Of a stretch of 64,000 nucleotides of DNA, positions 14,605 through 24,169 are shown in pieces. How positions within the stretch are numbered: position 1 is the stretch's first letter; the number at the start of each line of letters is the position of its first letter. The DNA lies in NCBI RefSeq assembly GCF_049310025.1, contig NZ_JBJYKD010000003.1:1-64000 (forward strand). The letters run 5' to 3'. This stretch comes from JBJYKD01 sp049310025 (GTDB taxonomy: Bacteria; Bacillota; Thermosediminibacteria; Thermosediminibacterales; Tepidanaerobacteraceae). The notes under the pieces are model-generated. The model was not told the origin of the DNA and made no database searches. It saw only the letters and a program-made list of their open reading frames with translations. Position numbers and translations under genes: made by a program.

Positions 14605-16407
14605 ATGCCCATACCTCGGGAAAGGATAAGGAATTTCTGCATCATCGCTCATATAGACCACGGGAAATCGACGCTGGCCGACAGGCTCCTGGAATATACC
14701 GGAACCATTTCAGAGCGTAAAATGGAAGACCAGGTGCTGGACAAAATGGAGCTGGAGAGGGAAAGAGGCATTACCATAAAGGCCAAGGCGGTCAGGATGA
14801 TTTATCGAGCCGACGACGGCCAGGATTACCTTTTGAATTTGATAGACACCCCAGGCCACGTGGATTTTACTTATGAGGTTTCAAGGAGCCTTGCTGCGTG
14901 CGAAGGGGCATTGCTGGTGGTGGATGCCACCCAGGGCATAGAGGCTCAAACTCTTGCCAACACCTATCTCGCCCTGGAAAACGATCTGGAAATCATACCG
15001 GTCATAAACAAAATAGACCTGCCGAGCGCCAACCCCGAGGAAACCAAAAGGGAAATCGAGGAAATTATCGGTCTTTCAGCACAGGAGGCCATTTTAACTT
15101 CGGCCAAAGAAGGTATAGGCATAAAAGACGTTCTGGAGGCTGTGGTAAAGAAAATCCCCCCGCCCAAAGGCAGGGTCGAAGATCCGCTCAGGGCTCTTAT
15201 ATTCGATTCTTTTTACGATTCTTATAAAGGGGCGGTGGCATATGTGCGGGTTATGGAGGGCGAAATTTTTCCCGGAAAGATAATTAAAATGATGTCTACA
15301 GGCAAAACTTTTGAAGTTACTGAAGTGGGCGTATTTAAACCCGATATGGAACCGATAGAAAGTCTGCGGGCGGGAGAAGTGGGGTATGTGGTGGCCAGTA
15401 TAAAAAACGTTACCGACAGCCGCGTGGGGGATACCATTACCGACGCCGAAAGGCCGGCCGAAAAGCCTTTACCCGGTTACAGGAAGGCAGTCCCCATGGT
15501 TTTTTGCGGCATGTACCCCGCCGATGGTGAGGACTATGAAAAATTGAAGGACGCCCTGGGAAAATTGCAGTTAAACGACGCCTCGCTGTTTTTTGAACCG
15601 GAGACGTCGGCCGCCCTTGGGTTCGGCTTTCGGTGCGGATTTTTGGGCCTTTTGCATATGGATGTCATACAGGAGCGGCTGGAGCGGGAATTTGATTTAA
15701 ATCTCATCACCACAGCACCCAGCGTTGTTTATAAAGTGAAAAAAACCAACGGCGAGCAGCTGGAGGTGGATAATCCTACCAATTTTCCCCATCCCACCGA
15801 AATAGAATACATCGAAGAACCCTATGTGGACGCCTCAATAATGCTGCCCACCGAGTACGTGGGGGCCGTTATGGAGCTTTGCCAGGAAAAGCGCGGAATT
15901 TTCAGGGACATGCAGTACATCAATGAAAAAAGGGTAATCCTGCATTACGAAATGCCTCTTTCGGAAATTATATACGACTTCTTCGACCAGCTGAAATCCC
16001 GCACAAGAGGATATGCCTCTCTTGATTATGAGCTGTCGGGATACAAAAAATCCAATCTTGTGAAGCTGGACATTTTGATAAACGGTGAAGTGGTGGATGC
16101 GCTGTCCTTTATAGTCCACAAGGACAAGGCATACAGCAGGGGCAGGCAGATGACAGAGAAGCTTAAGGAAGTTATACCCAGGCACCTGTTCGAGATTCCC
16201 ATCCAGGCCGCCATAGGCGGGAAAATCATAGCCAGGGAAACGGTGAAAGCCCTCCGGAAAAACGTGCTGGCCAAGTGCTACGGAGGAGATGTCACCCGAA
16301 AGAAAAAACTTCTGGAAAAACAAAAGGAAGGGAAAAAGAGAATGCGCCAGCTGGGCAATGTGGAACTGCCTCAGGAAGCTTTTATGGCGGTATTGAAGAT
16401 GGATTAA
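14605..16407 (+). CDS. lepA: elongation factor 4 (LepA)
   Basis: The 600-residue translational GTPase has G1 AHIDHGKST, G2 GITIKAKAV, G3 DTPGHVDF and G4 NKIDLP. EF-G-like domains II, III and V follow, and the LepA-specific C-terminal domain carries KLDILINGEVVDALSF and ends in a basic tail. It acts on the ribosome, allowing back-translocation or aiding initiation. ATG 14605 follows GGGGAGGAACC. hemW begins 1 base after its stop, as in Bacillus. Confidence 0.97.
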   Translation: MPIPRERIRNFCIIAHIDHGKSTLADRLLEYTGTISERKMEDQVLDKMELERERGITIKAKAVRMIYRADDGQDYLLNLIDTPGHVDFTYEVSRSLAACEGALLVVDATQGIEAQTLANTYLALENDLEIIPVINKIDLPSANPEETKREIEEIIGLSAQEAILTSAKEGIGIKDVLEAVVKKIPPPKGRVEDPLRALIFDSFYDSYKGAVAYVRVMEGEIFPGKIIKMMSTGKTFEVTEVGVFKPDMEPIESLRAGEVGYVVASIKNVTDSRVGDTITDAERPAEKPLPGYRKAVPMVFCGMYPADGEDYEKLKDALGKLQLNDASLFFEPETSAALGFGFRCGFLGLLHMDVIQERLEREFDLNLITTAPSVVYKVKKTNGEQLEVDNPTNFPHPTEIEYIEEPYVDASIMLPTEYVGAVMELCQEKRGIFRDMQYINEKRVILHYEMPLSEIIYDFFDQLKSRTRGYASLDYELSGYKKSNLVKLDILINGEVVDALSFIVHKDKAYSRGRQMTEKLKEVIPRHLFEIPIQAAIGGKIIARETVKALRKNVLAKCYGGDVTRKKKLLEKQKEGKKRMRQLGNVELPQEAFMAVLKMD

Positions 16408-16408
16408 A

Positions 16409-17536
16409 ATGGAACCAATCGCACTGTACATTCACATTCCTTTTTGTGTTAAAAAATGCGCATACTGCGATTTTAATTCTTATGCGGCACCGGAGCTAAT
16501 GCCGTCGTATCTTTCGGCTTTAAAAAAAGAGATGGCCGGCTATAAAGCAGCAGGCTACGCCGTAAAGACGGTGTACATGGGCGGGGGTACCCCCACCATT
16601 TTGAGTAAAGAAGATCTTGCCTCTTTAATCCAAAATATTCATTCCAGTTTTTATATAGCCCCCGGCGCGGAATTCACAGTCGAAGCAAATCCCGGCACGT
16701 TGACGAAGGAAAAACTTTTACTTCTAAAGCATATGGGCGTCAATCGATTGAGCATTGGGCTTCAGGCCTATCAGGACAGGCTCTTGAAGGTCATGGGCAG
16801 AATTCACACGGTGAAGGATTTTGAAGAAAGCTTCGCCCTCGCAAGACAGGCCGGGTTTGACAATATCAATGTGGATGTCATCTTCGGTCTGCCCGGGCAG
16901 ACGCTTTTCGATTTCAAAGAAACCCTGAAAAACCTTGTAAGGCTTTCTCCGGAACACATATCCTGTTATGCGTTATCCGTAGAAGAGGGGACGGAATTTT
17001 ACAATCGCCTCGAGCAGGGGAGGCTCTTTTTACCCCCGGAAGACGAAGAAAGGGCCATGTATCACGAGGCTGTGACTTTTCTAAAGAGCCGGGGATTTGT
17101 TCACTACGAAATATCAAATTTCGCAAAACCCGGCAGGGAATCAAGGCATAACCTGGCTTACTGGCGGTGCGAGGAATACCTGGGGGTGGGGGCGGGGGCC
17201 CATTCCTTTCTGAATGGCGAGAGGTTTTACAATCGCAGTTCTTTAAAAGAATATATCGATTGTCTGGAAAGCGGCCTGAGTCCGGTGGAGGGAAGAGAGG
17301 TTATGGATATGGAAGCCCTCCAGGCTGAGTTTTGTTTTTTGGGACTGAGGCTTACAGAAGGAATAAGCAAGACCGATTTTAAAATCCGGTTTGGTCGGGA
17401 TCTCAAAGAAGTTTATGGGAAGGCCATACAGAGGTTAAAGGACTCCGGCCTCCTTCAGGAAGACGGCGAACGCTTTAGGCTCACCTCAAAGGGCCTTGAT
17501 CTGGCCAATGAGGTGTTCATGGAATTTTTGCCCTGA
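16409..17536 (+). CDS. hemW: radical SAM heme chaperone HemW
   Basis: The 375-residue protein begins with a radical SAM domain carrying CX3CX2C in PFCVKKCAYCDFNSY. The residue after the cluster motif is Phe rather than the fourth Cys of true coproporphyrinogen dehydrogenase (HemN), which marks HemW. GGGTPTIL and the C-terminal HemN-like helical domain with GVGAGAHSF are present. HemW inserts heme into respiratory enzymes. It is co-transcribed with lepA and ends just before the heat-shock promoter. Confidence 0.93.
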   Translation: MEPIALYIHIPFCVKKCAYCDFNSYAAPELMPSYLSALKKEMAGYKAAGYAVKTVYMGGGTPTILSKEDLASLIQNIHSSFYIAPGAEFTVEANPGTLTKEKLLLLKHMGVNRLSIGLQAYQDRLLKVMGRIHTVKDFEESFALARQAGFDNINVDVIFGLPGQTLFDFKETLKNLVRLSPEHISCYALSVEEGTEFYNRLEQGRLFLPPEDEERAMYHEAVTFLKSRGFVHYEISNFAKPGRESRHNLAYWRCEEYLGVGAGAHSFLNGERFYNRSSLKEYIDCLESGLSPVEGREVMDMEALQAEFCFLGLRLTEGISKTDFKIRFGRDLKEVYGKAIQRLKDSGLLQEDGERFRLTSKGLDLANEVFMEFLP

Positions 17537-17541
17537 GATTC

Positions 17542-17570
17542 TTGACAAAAAAAACCCCAAGTGATATTTT
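17542..17570 (+). promoter_or_regulatory. sigma-A promoter of the heat-shock operon
   Basis: TTGACA (17542-17547), 17 bases and TATTTT (17565-17570) lie directly after hemW and 14 bases before the CIRCE operator, so the transcript starts within or next to the operator. Confidence 0.82.
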
Positions 17571-17583
17571 TTAAATTAGAATT

Positions 17584-17610
17584 TTAGCACTCTTGGGTTA
17601 AGAGTGCTAA
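17584..17610 (+). promoter_or_regulatory. CIRCE operator
   Basis: TTAGCACTC (17584-17592), nine bases and GAGTGCTAA (17602-17610) is a perfect match to the HrcA-binding CIRCE element. It overlaps the expected transcription start and lies just upstream of the hrcA ribosome site, so HrcA represses its own operon until heat stress. Confidence 0.97.
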
Positions 17611-17624
17611 TGAGGTGTTGTGCA

Positions 17625-18659
17625 ATGATTTTGGATGAGAGGAAAATAAAGATCCTTTCGGCTATCATAAACGACTATATAGCAACCGCCGAGCCGGTGG
17701 GTTCCAGAACCATTGCCCGAAAGTATCGTATGGGCATAAGCCCAGCCACCATAAGAAACGAGATGGCGGATCTGGAAGAGCTGGGTTATTTATCCCAGCC
17801 CCACACTTCCGCCGGACGGATACCTTCCAATAAGGGTTACAGGTTTTACGTAGATTTTTTGATGCCGGTGAAAAAACTCAGTGAACATGAGCAGGCGGTG
17901 ATAAGACAGGTCTTCAAAAGGCGCATAAAAGAACTGGAGGATTTAATTGAAGAAACCGGCCAGGTGATATCCAGACTCACCAGCTATACCGCCATCATAC
18001 TTGGCCCCCAGCTCGAGACCAGCAGGATAAAGCATATCCAGTTAATCCGCCTGGAAGAGGGAAAAGGGCTGATTATAATAGTTACAAATTACGGCACCAT
18101 CAGCCACCACATTATAGAGATACCGCAAAACCTGACGGATTCGGACATCACCCGGATCTCAAATTTGCTGAACACATATCTTGCTGATAAAACCTTCTCT
18201 GAGATAACTCCTGCACTTCTGGCTTCTATTAAAGAGGAGATGCTGGAATACGAGGGGGTTTTAAACATACTCCTGGAAATACTGCTGGAAAACCTTGATG
18301 AAGCGAAAGAGAGCACAAAGGTGTATTCCACCGGGAGTTCCAAAATGCTGGAGTTTCCCGAATTCAGAAACGTGGAAAGGGCGAAAAAATTCCTGTCGCT
18401 TTTGGAAAAACACGACCTTATTACAAGGGCCATTAAATTTTCAGCCAGGCCCAATGCCATTACGGTAACCATAGGCAACGAAAATCCCTGGAGTGAGTTC
18501 CAGGAATTCAGCATAATCACCGCCAGCTTCTCCATTGAAGACAAGAATCTGGGCATATGCGGCGTCATGGGGCCAACCCGAATGGAGTATTCAAAAGTTA
18601 TATCAATCCTTGAAAAGGTATCAGATTATCTGACAAAAACCCTTTCCAATCTTTTATAA
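17625..18659 (+). CDS. hrcA: heat-inducible transcription repressor HrcA
   Basis: HrcA binds CIRCE and represses chaperone genes. The 344-residue protein has an N-terminal winged helix (ILDERKIKILSAIINDYIATAEPVGS, then SPATIRNEMADLEELGYLSQPHTSAGRIPS), a GAF-like core and a dimerisation region. GTG 17604 also opens the frame but lies in the CIRCE element; ATG 17625, seven bases after GAGGTG, gives the normal N-terminus. In many Firmicutes GroEL/ES aid HrcA folding; here the chaperonin encoded next to it could take that role, which is inference. Confidence 0.95.
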   Translation: MILDERKIKILSAIINDYIATAEPVGSRTIARKYRMGISPATIRNEMADLEELGYLSQPHTSAGRIPSNKGYRFYVDFLMPVKKLSEHEQAVIRQVFKRRIKELEDLIEETGQVISRLTSYTAIILGPQLETSRIKHIQLIRLEEGKGLIIIVTNYGTISHHIIEIPQNLTDSDITRISNLLNTYLADKTFSEITPALLASIKEEMLEYEGVLNILLEILLENLDEAKESTKVYSTGSSKMLEFPEFRNVERAKKFLSLLEKHDLITRAIKFSARPNAITVTIGNENPWSEFQEFSIITASFSIEDKNLGICGVMGPTRMEYSKVISILEKVSDYLTKTLSNLL

Positions 18660-18747
18660 AATAGACTCAAATCCCGTGGATAAATCCATAGAAGTTTAGG
18701 CGTGAACCCGATTTCTGCAAAGTAAAATCGTATTGCTGACTTATACG

Positions 18748-18779
18748 GTGAATCCCTGCCGGAACAGGCAGGTTTTCAC
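18748..18779 (+). promoter_or_regulatory. stable hairpin between hrcA and the chaperonin gene
   Basis: CCTGCC-GGAACA-GGCAGG (18755-18772) is extended across a small internal loop by GTGAA (18748-18752) with TTCAC (18775-18779). Only four T residues follow, so it may be a weak attenuator or an RNA-processing and stabilising element in the 163-base gap inside the operon. Confidence 0.55.
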
Positions 18780-18822
18780 TATGCCTTTGTAGCAGTTGTA
18801 AAAATTTAAGGAGGTTGTTAAT

Positions 18823-20412
18823 TTGGCATTTAAAGACGGCAATAACCAGGAAGTCGATGAGAGACTGGCGGCGCTGATTACCAATTCCAACGCCATAAGA
18901 GCGGTTGCATCGGCGGTAGAAGGCACCATCGGGCCAAAAGGTCTTGATATAATGCTGGTTGACCGGTTTGGAGAGGTTACCATTACCAATGATGGCGTCA
19001 CCATACTAAAGCAGATGGATGTGAATCATCCGGCGGCAAAAATGCTCATAAATATAGCCAGGGCCCAGCAGGAAGAAGTGGGTGACGGAACCACCACAGC
19101 CACCATTATGGCTGGAACCCTGGTATCCGAAGGAGTTAATCAGATTCTGAAAGGAGTGCCAGTGGCCAGGGTTATCGAAGGGATAAAATACGGAGTGAAA
19201 CGGGCCCAGGAAATATTGGAGAGTAAAATCATACCCGTAAAGGACATAAACGATCCCGCTTTAAAGAGCGTCGCCCTTATAGCAGGAAGGGAGCACGAGG
19301 ATATCGCTGAACTTGTAACCCAGGCGGCAAAACTCATAGGTGAAGAAAAACTCAAGGAAAAGAATTTCAAGTTGAAAAACACTGTTATGGCCAGGGCGGG
19401 AGCCGAAAATGAGGTCTTTATGGGCATAATAATTGATAGGGAAAAAATGAACAAACAAATGCCGGGGGAAATCAACGACGTCAGGGTCCTGTTGATAGAT
19501 GACGCCCTGGAGGCGGAAGAGATAGCTCCAGAAGCCCTCAGGACGGAAGCGGGTTTTAACCGGTATCTTCAGCTGAAAGAAGAGTTCAGGAAGAATCTGC
19601 AGAAGTTAATAGACCTGGGCGTGAATTTGATACTGGTGGATAAAAACGTCAGTGACGAGGCGGAAGAAATATTGACAGATGCGGGAGTTATTGTGCTCGA
19701 AAGAGTTTCCAGGACTGACCTGGAAAAGGTTTCGGAACACACCGGCGCCCGCATTATAAAGCGGATTGGCCTTAAAAAGCCCATTGAAGATATAAAGAAC
19801 TATATAGGCAGGGCTGAAAGGGTTTACGAAGATGAAAAGCTCGAGCAAATAAGGATAGTGGGCGGCAAAGGCAAACCGATGGCCACCATTCTTGTGGGAG
19901 CCGCTACCGAGGAAATCGTGGGTGAAAGGGAGCGCATCGCCAAAGATGCCGCCTCTTCGCTGCAGGCCGCCGTACGCCACGGGATGGTTCCGGGAGGCGG
20001 CTCTATAGAAATAGCCATATCCCGGGAAATGGAAAAAGAGAGAGACAAGATAAAGGGCATGGCTTCTTACGGTATAGATTGTGTTATAGCGGCACTGAAG
20101 AGACCGCTCGGCCAGATAGTATACAATTCCGGGTTTAACCCGCTGGAAAAGATAGAGGAAGTCATATATACCCAGGCCCAAAAAGACAGCTGTTCTATCG
20201 GCATAAACTGCGATAATGGGGAACTGGCCGATATGCTGGAGCTGGGGGTGCTGGACCCCGCTCTGGTTAAGCTTCATGCCATCAAAGCCGCGGGAGAGGT
20301 GGCCGAAGCCATACTGAGAATCGATACAATCATAAAAAAGCGGGATGAAGGCGCCCCTATTCAGAAGACAGGTCAGGATGCGACAGGCGGTGTAGGAGAA
20401 ATGGATTTTTGA
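18823..20412 (+). CDS. archaeal-like (group III) chaperonin
   Basis: The 529-residue protein is a thermosome/CCT-like chaperonin rather than GroEL. It shows EGTIGPKGLDIMLVDRFGEVTITNDGVTILKQ, the ATPase motif VGDGTTTATIMAG, and MVPGGGSIEIAISREME, with no GroEL-like GGM tail (it ends GGVGEMDF). Bacterial group III chaperonins in the dnaK operon have been described from Carboxydothermus hydrogenoformans and relatives. They have a built-in lid and need no GroES. TTG 18823 follows AAGGAGG. It lies between hrcA and grpE, under CIRCE control. No groEL or groES occurs in the window, but they may exist elsewhere. Confidence 0.93.
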   Translation: MAFKDGNNQEVDERLAALITNSNAIRAVASAVEGTIGPKGLDIMLVDRFGEVTITNDGVTILKQMDVNHPAAKMLINIARAQQEEVGDGTTTATIMAGTLVSEGVNQILKGVPVARVIEGIKYGVKRAQEILESKIIPVKDINDPALKSVALIAGREHEDIAELVTQAAKLIGEEKLKEKNFKLKNTVMARAGAENEVFMGIIIDREKMNKQMPGEINDVRVLLIDDALEAEEIAPEALRTEAGFNRYLQLKEEFRKNLQKLIDLGVNLILVDKNVSDEAEEILTDAGVIVLERVSRTDLEKVSEHTGARIIKRIGLKKPIEDIKNYIGRAERVYEDEKLEQIRIVGGKGKPMATILVGAATEEIVGERERIAKDAASSLQAAVRHGMVPGGGSIEIAISREMEKERDKIKGMASYGIDCVIAALKRPLGQIVYNSGFNPLEKIEEVIYTQAQKDSCSIGINCDNGELADMLELGVLDPALVKLHAIKAAGEVAEAILRIDTIIKKRDEGAPIQKTGQDATGGVGEMDF

Positions 20413-20433
20413 ACTTTAAAGAGGTGATAGAAA

Positions 20434-21081
20434 TTGACTGAGATGTCGGATAGGGAAGCAAATAAGGAAAAATGCCCGCAGGAGGAATGTCCGCAGGCGC
20501 CGACGGAAAAATTGAATGAAATGCCTTTAAACCATGCGGAAGGCGGCGTTCAAGCGGGCGAGAGCCAGGAACCCGAAGCTCAGACAGAAGGCGGCCTATC
20601 GGAGCAGGAACTCCAGAACAGGATACAGCAGCTGGAAAAAAATTTGGAGGATAAGCAAAAGGAGGTTGAAAAATATAAAAACCTGTGGCTGAGGGTTCAA
20701 GCCGATTTTGACAACTTCAGAAAGAGAACTCAAAGGGATATCCAGGAAATACATCTTTACGCGGGGGAGCAGTTAATTAAAGACCTTTTACCTCTTGTGG
20801 ACAATTTTGAAAGGGCTCTGAACTCCATAGAAGACAAATCCAGTCCCATTTACAAGGGGATAGACCTCATATATCAGCAACTAAGGAAAATGCTGGAGAA
20901 GTATAATGTGAAGGAAATCGACGCTCAGGGCAAACCCTTTGACCCAAAATTCCATGAAGCTGTCATGATGGTCCAGAGCGATGAATACGAAAGCGAAACG
21001 GTAGTGGAGGTCCTTCAAAAAGGTTATTTATATCATTCAAAAGTGATCAGACCAAGTATGGTCAAAGTTGCAAAAAAATAG
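20434..21081 (+). CDS. grpE: nucleotide exchange factor GrpE
   Basis: GrpE releases ADP from DnaK. The 215-residue product has an acidic, disordered N-terminus (about 1-70) with an unusual CPQEECPQAP segment holding two cysteines. A long coiled coil (about 70-130) includes LRVQADFDNFRKRTQRD, and the C-terminal beta domain contains GKPFDPKFHEAVMMV and VLQKGYLYHSKVIRPSMVKVAK. The start is TTG 20434 after AGAGGTGATAG. It sits 21 bases after the chaperonin gene and 16 before dnaK. Confidence 0.96.
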   Translation: MTEMSDREANKEKCPQEECPQAPTEKLNEMPLNHAEGGVQAGESQEPEAQTEGGLSEQELQNRIQQLEKNLEDKQKEVEKYKNLWLRVQADFDNFRKRTQRDIQEIHLYAGEQLIKDLLPLVDNFERALNSIEDKSSPIYKGIDLIYQQLRKMLEKYNVKEIDAQGKPFDPKFHEAVMMVQSDEYESETVVEVLQKGYLYHSKVIRPSMVKVAKK

Positions 21082-21097
21082 CTGAGGTGAATCTATA

Positions 21098-22966
21098 ATG
21101 GGAAAAATTATAGGCATTGACCTTGGTACTACGAACTCTGTGGTGGCGTATATGGAAGGAGGTCAGCCTGTCGTAATACCAAATGCGGAAGGTTCGAGGC
21201 TTACTCCTTCTGCCGTAGCCTTTACAAAAGACGGTCAGCGCCTGGTAGGTCAGCTGGCAAAACGCCAGGCCATTACCAATCCTGAAAGGACTATCCTTTC
21301 TATAAAGAGGCACATGGGCACCGATTATAAAGTTCATATAGACGGCAAAGCTTACACGCCGCAGGAAATATCGGCGATGATATTGCAAAAATTAAAACAG
21401 GATGCCGAAAGTTACCTTGGTGAAAAAATAACTCAGGCGGTTATTACCGTACCCGCTTATTTTACAGACAGCCAGCGCCAGGCTACCAAAGACGCGGGCA
21501 GGATCGCCGGCCTGGAGGTGCTGAGGATCATAAACGAGCCTACCGCCGCGGCCCTTGCATACGGTCTGGATAAAGGAGAGGACCATACAATACTCGTATT
21601 TGACCTGGGCGGCGGTACCTTTGATGTATCCATTCTTGAACTGGGCGACGGCGTTTTCGAGGTCAAAGCCACCAGCGGCAATAACCGCCTGGGGGGCGAC
21701 GATTTTGACCAGCGCATCATCGACTATGTTGCAGATGAATTCCAGAGAGAGCACGGCATAGATCTCAGAAAAGACCGCATGGCTCTCCAGAGACTCAAAG
21801 AAGCGGCAGAAAAGGCCAAGATTGAACTCTCAAGTATGCTTTCCACCAATATCAACCTGCCGTTTATCACAGCCGACGCCAGCGGCCCCAAGCACCTGGA
21901 TATTACTCTTACAAGGGCGAAATTCGAGGAATTGACGCGCGACCTGGTGGAAGCCACCATGGGGCCCACCGAGAGAGCTTTAAAAGATGCGGGTCTTAAG
22001 CCTGGGGATATAGACAAGGTCATCCTTGTGGGAGGTTCTACAAGGATACCGGCGGTTCAGGAGGCCATCAGGAAATTTATTGGGAAAGAACCCCATAAAG
22101 GCGTTAATCCGGACGAAGTGGTGGCCATGGGTGCAGCCATTCAGGCCGGAGTTCTGGCGGGAGAAGTTCATGACGTGGTGCTGCTGGATGTAACTCCGCT
22201 GTCCCTCGGAATAGAGACGCTGGGCGGCGTATTCACCAAGATAATCGAGAGAAATACCACCATCCCCACTTCCAAGAGCCAGATCTTCACCACCGCCGCC
22301 GACGGACAGACGGCCGTGGATATCCATGTACTGCAGGGAGAAAGGCCAATGGCAGCCGACAACGTCACACTGGGGCGGTTCCAGCTTACCGGAATACCTC
22401 CGGCGCCAAGGGGAGTACCCCGCATCGAGGTAACCTTCGATATAGACGTTAACGGAATAGTCCACGTCTCGGCCAAGGATCTGGGTACCGGCAAAGAGCA
22501 GAAAATCACCATCACATCTTCTACGAACTTAAAGGAAGACGAAATTCAGAGAATGATTAAAGATGCCGAGAAATACGCCGAAGAGGATAAAAAGAGAAAG
22601 GAAAAGGTAGAGGCTAAAAACCACGCGGATTCGCTGATTTACCAGTCGGAAAAAATGCTCAATGACCTGAAAGATAAGATAAGCAACGAAGAGGCCGACA
22701 AAGTCAGGAAAGAAATAGACAACGTGAAGAAAGCACTGGAATCCGATGATGTGGAGAAAATCAAGAAAGCCACCGACGACCTTACAAAGGCTTTTTATGA
22801 CATTTCTTCCAGGCTATACCAGTCCACCGGGTCAAACCCCGGTGCCGGGCCGAACTTCAGCGCCGGCGGGCCGAATCAAGGAGGGGCTGGGCCATCGGCC
22901 AACAGCGGCCGGGATGAGAAGGTAGTGGACGCCGATTATAAAGTAGTGGACGACGACAAAAAATAG
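21098..22966 (+). CDS. dnaK: Hsp70 chaperone DnaK
   Basis: The 622-residue Hsp70 has the ATPase motifs GIDLGTTNSVVAYMEGG, NEPTAAALAYG, FDLGGGTFDVS and VGGSTRIPAV, the linker VVLLDVTPLSLGIE, a beta-sandwich substrate domain and a C-terminal lid. It ends with a Gly/Pro/Asn-rich tail and the acidic terminus DADYKVVDDDKK. ATG 21098 follows GCTGAGGTG. It works with GrpE and DnaJ encoded on each side. Confidence 0.98.
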   Translation: MGKIIGIDLGTTNSVVAYMEGGQPVVIPNAEGSRLTPSAVAFTKDGQRLVGQLAKRQAITNPERTILSIKRHMGTDYKVHIDGKAYTPQEISAMILQKLKQDAESYLGEKITQAVITVPAYFTDSQRQATKDAGRIAGLEVLRIINEPTAAALAYGLDKGEDHTILVFDLGGGTFDVSILELGDGVFEVKATSGNNRLGGDDFDQRIIDYVADEFQREHGIDLRKDRMALQRLKEAAEKAKIELSSMLSTNINLPFITADASGPKHLDITLTRAKFEELTRDLVEATMGPTERALKDAGLKPGDIDKVILVGGSTRIPAVQEAIRKFIGKEPHKGVNPDEVVAMGAAIQAGVLAGEVHDVVLLDVTPLSLGIETLGGVFTKIIERNTTIPTSKSQIFTTAADGQTAVDIHVLQGERPMAADNVTLGRFQLTGIPPAPRGVPRIEVTFDIDVNGIVHVSAKDLGTGKEQKITITSSTNLKEDEIQRMIKDAEKYAEEDKKRKEKVEAKNHADSLIYQSEKMLNDLKDKISNEEADKVRKEIDNVKKALESDDVEKIKKATDDLTKAFYDISSRLYQSTGSNPGAGPNFSAGGPNQGGAGPSANSGRDEKVVDADYKVVDDDKK

Positions 22967-23004
22967 GCGGCTCTTTCGGGCTGACTTAAGTGGAGTGATG
23001 CCCA

Positions 23005-24156
23005 TTGGCCAAGAAGGATTATTACGAAATCCTGGGAGTTAGCAGGGATGCATCGGAAGAGGAGATAAAAAGAGCATACAGGAAACTGGCCCGCCAGTAT
23101 CATCCCGATGTAAATAAAGACGACAAGGACGCAGCTGAAAAGTTCAAGGAAATAAACGAGGCCTACGAAGTATTGAAAGACCCTGAAAAGCGGGCGAGGT
23201 ACGACCAGTTCGGCCATGCCGGAGTTGGCCAGGGCGGCTTTGAATCCGGAAATTTCGGCGACTTTGGAGATTTTGGGAACTTTGGCGGCTTTGGCGGAGA
23301 TTTCTTTGAAGACATATTCGAAAACTTCTTCGGCGGCGGTTTCGGCCAGTCCAGGCGCCACGCTCCCGTCCGGGGGGCCGATGTCAGATACGACCTGGAG
23401 ATTTCCCTGGAGGAAGCCGCCTTGGGGGCGGAGAAGGAAATTGAAATTCACCGGATGGAGAGGTGCGACAGATGTCAGGGCACAGGAGCAAAACCCGGGA
23501 CCAGGCCGAGGACCTGTCCGGCGTGCGGAGGTAGCGGCCAGGTTAAAAATGTGCAGAATACCGCTTTTGGAAGGTTTGTAAATATAACTACATGCTCCAG
23601 GTGCAGAGGACAGGGGGTCATTATTGAAGAGCCGTGCCCTCAGTGTCATGGCAACGGCCAGGTAAGGGTCGGCAGGAAGATAAAGGTCAAAATTCCGGCC
23701 GGCGTGGATACAGGTTCCAGGCTCAGGATGAGCGGCGAAGGCGAACCCGGGGAGCGGGGAGGGCCGCCGGGAGATCTTTACGTAATCATTCGAGTAAAAC
23801 CCCACAAACTTTTTACACGCCAGGGGGACGATTTGATATACGAGGCGCCCATTTCGTTTGTACAGGCGGCTCTGGGCGATGAAATTGAGGTGCCTACTCT
23901 TGAAGAAAAGGTCAAGCTAAAAATCCCGGAGGGGACACAACCGGGCACCATGTTCCGTATTAAAGGAAAAGGAATACCGCATTTGAGAGGTTACGGTCGT
24001 GGGGACCTGCACGTGAGGGTTAATGTTGTGATACCAAAGAAATTGAACGAAAAACAGAAAGAAATCCTTAGAAAATTTGCCGAGGTAAGCGGTGAAGAGT
24101 TGAAGCAGCAGCCGCGGGGGTTTTTTGACAAAATGAAAGACGCCTTTGGGGTGTAA
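23005..24156 (+). CDS. dnaJ: Hsp40 co-chaperone DnaJ
   Basis: The 383-residue protein has a J-domain with HPD in RQYHPDVNKD, and a Gly/Phe-rich linker with repeated GDFG/GNFGGFGG units. The zinc-finger region has four CXXCXGXG repeats (CDRCQGTG, CPACGGSG, CSRCRGQG, CPQCHGNG), followed by the C-terminal substrate domains. It stimulates DnaK ATPase. The start is TTG 23005 with a GTGGAGTGATG site upstream. It is followed at 13 bases by prmA, as in Bacillus. Confidence 0.97.
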   Translation: MAKKDYYEILGVSRDASEEEIKRAYRKLARQYHPDVNKDDKDAAEKFKEINEAYEVLKDPEKRARYDQFGHAGVGQGGFESGNFGDFGDFGNFGGFGGDFFEDIFENFFGGGFGQSRRHAPVRGADVRYDLEISLEEAALGAEKEIEIHRMERCDRCQGTGAKPGTRPRTCPACGGSGQVKNVQNTAFGRFVNITTCSRCRGQGVIIEEPCPQCHGNGQVRVGRKIKVKIPAGVDTGSRLRMSGEGEPGERGGPPGDLYVIIRVKPHKLFTRQGDDLIYEAPISFVQAALGDEIEVPTLEEKVKLKIPEGTQPGTMFRIKGKGIPHLRGYGRGDLHVRVNVVIPKKLNEKQKEILRKFAEVSGEELKQQPRGFFDKMKDAFGV

Positions 24157-24169
24157 CCGGGAGGAGAAA

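Noticed and set aside
22936..23805. 289-codon minus-strand open frame within dnaJ
   Set aside because: It is antisense to the Gly-rich and zinc-finger parts of DnaJ and has no independent support.
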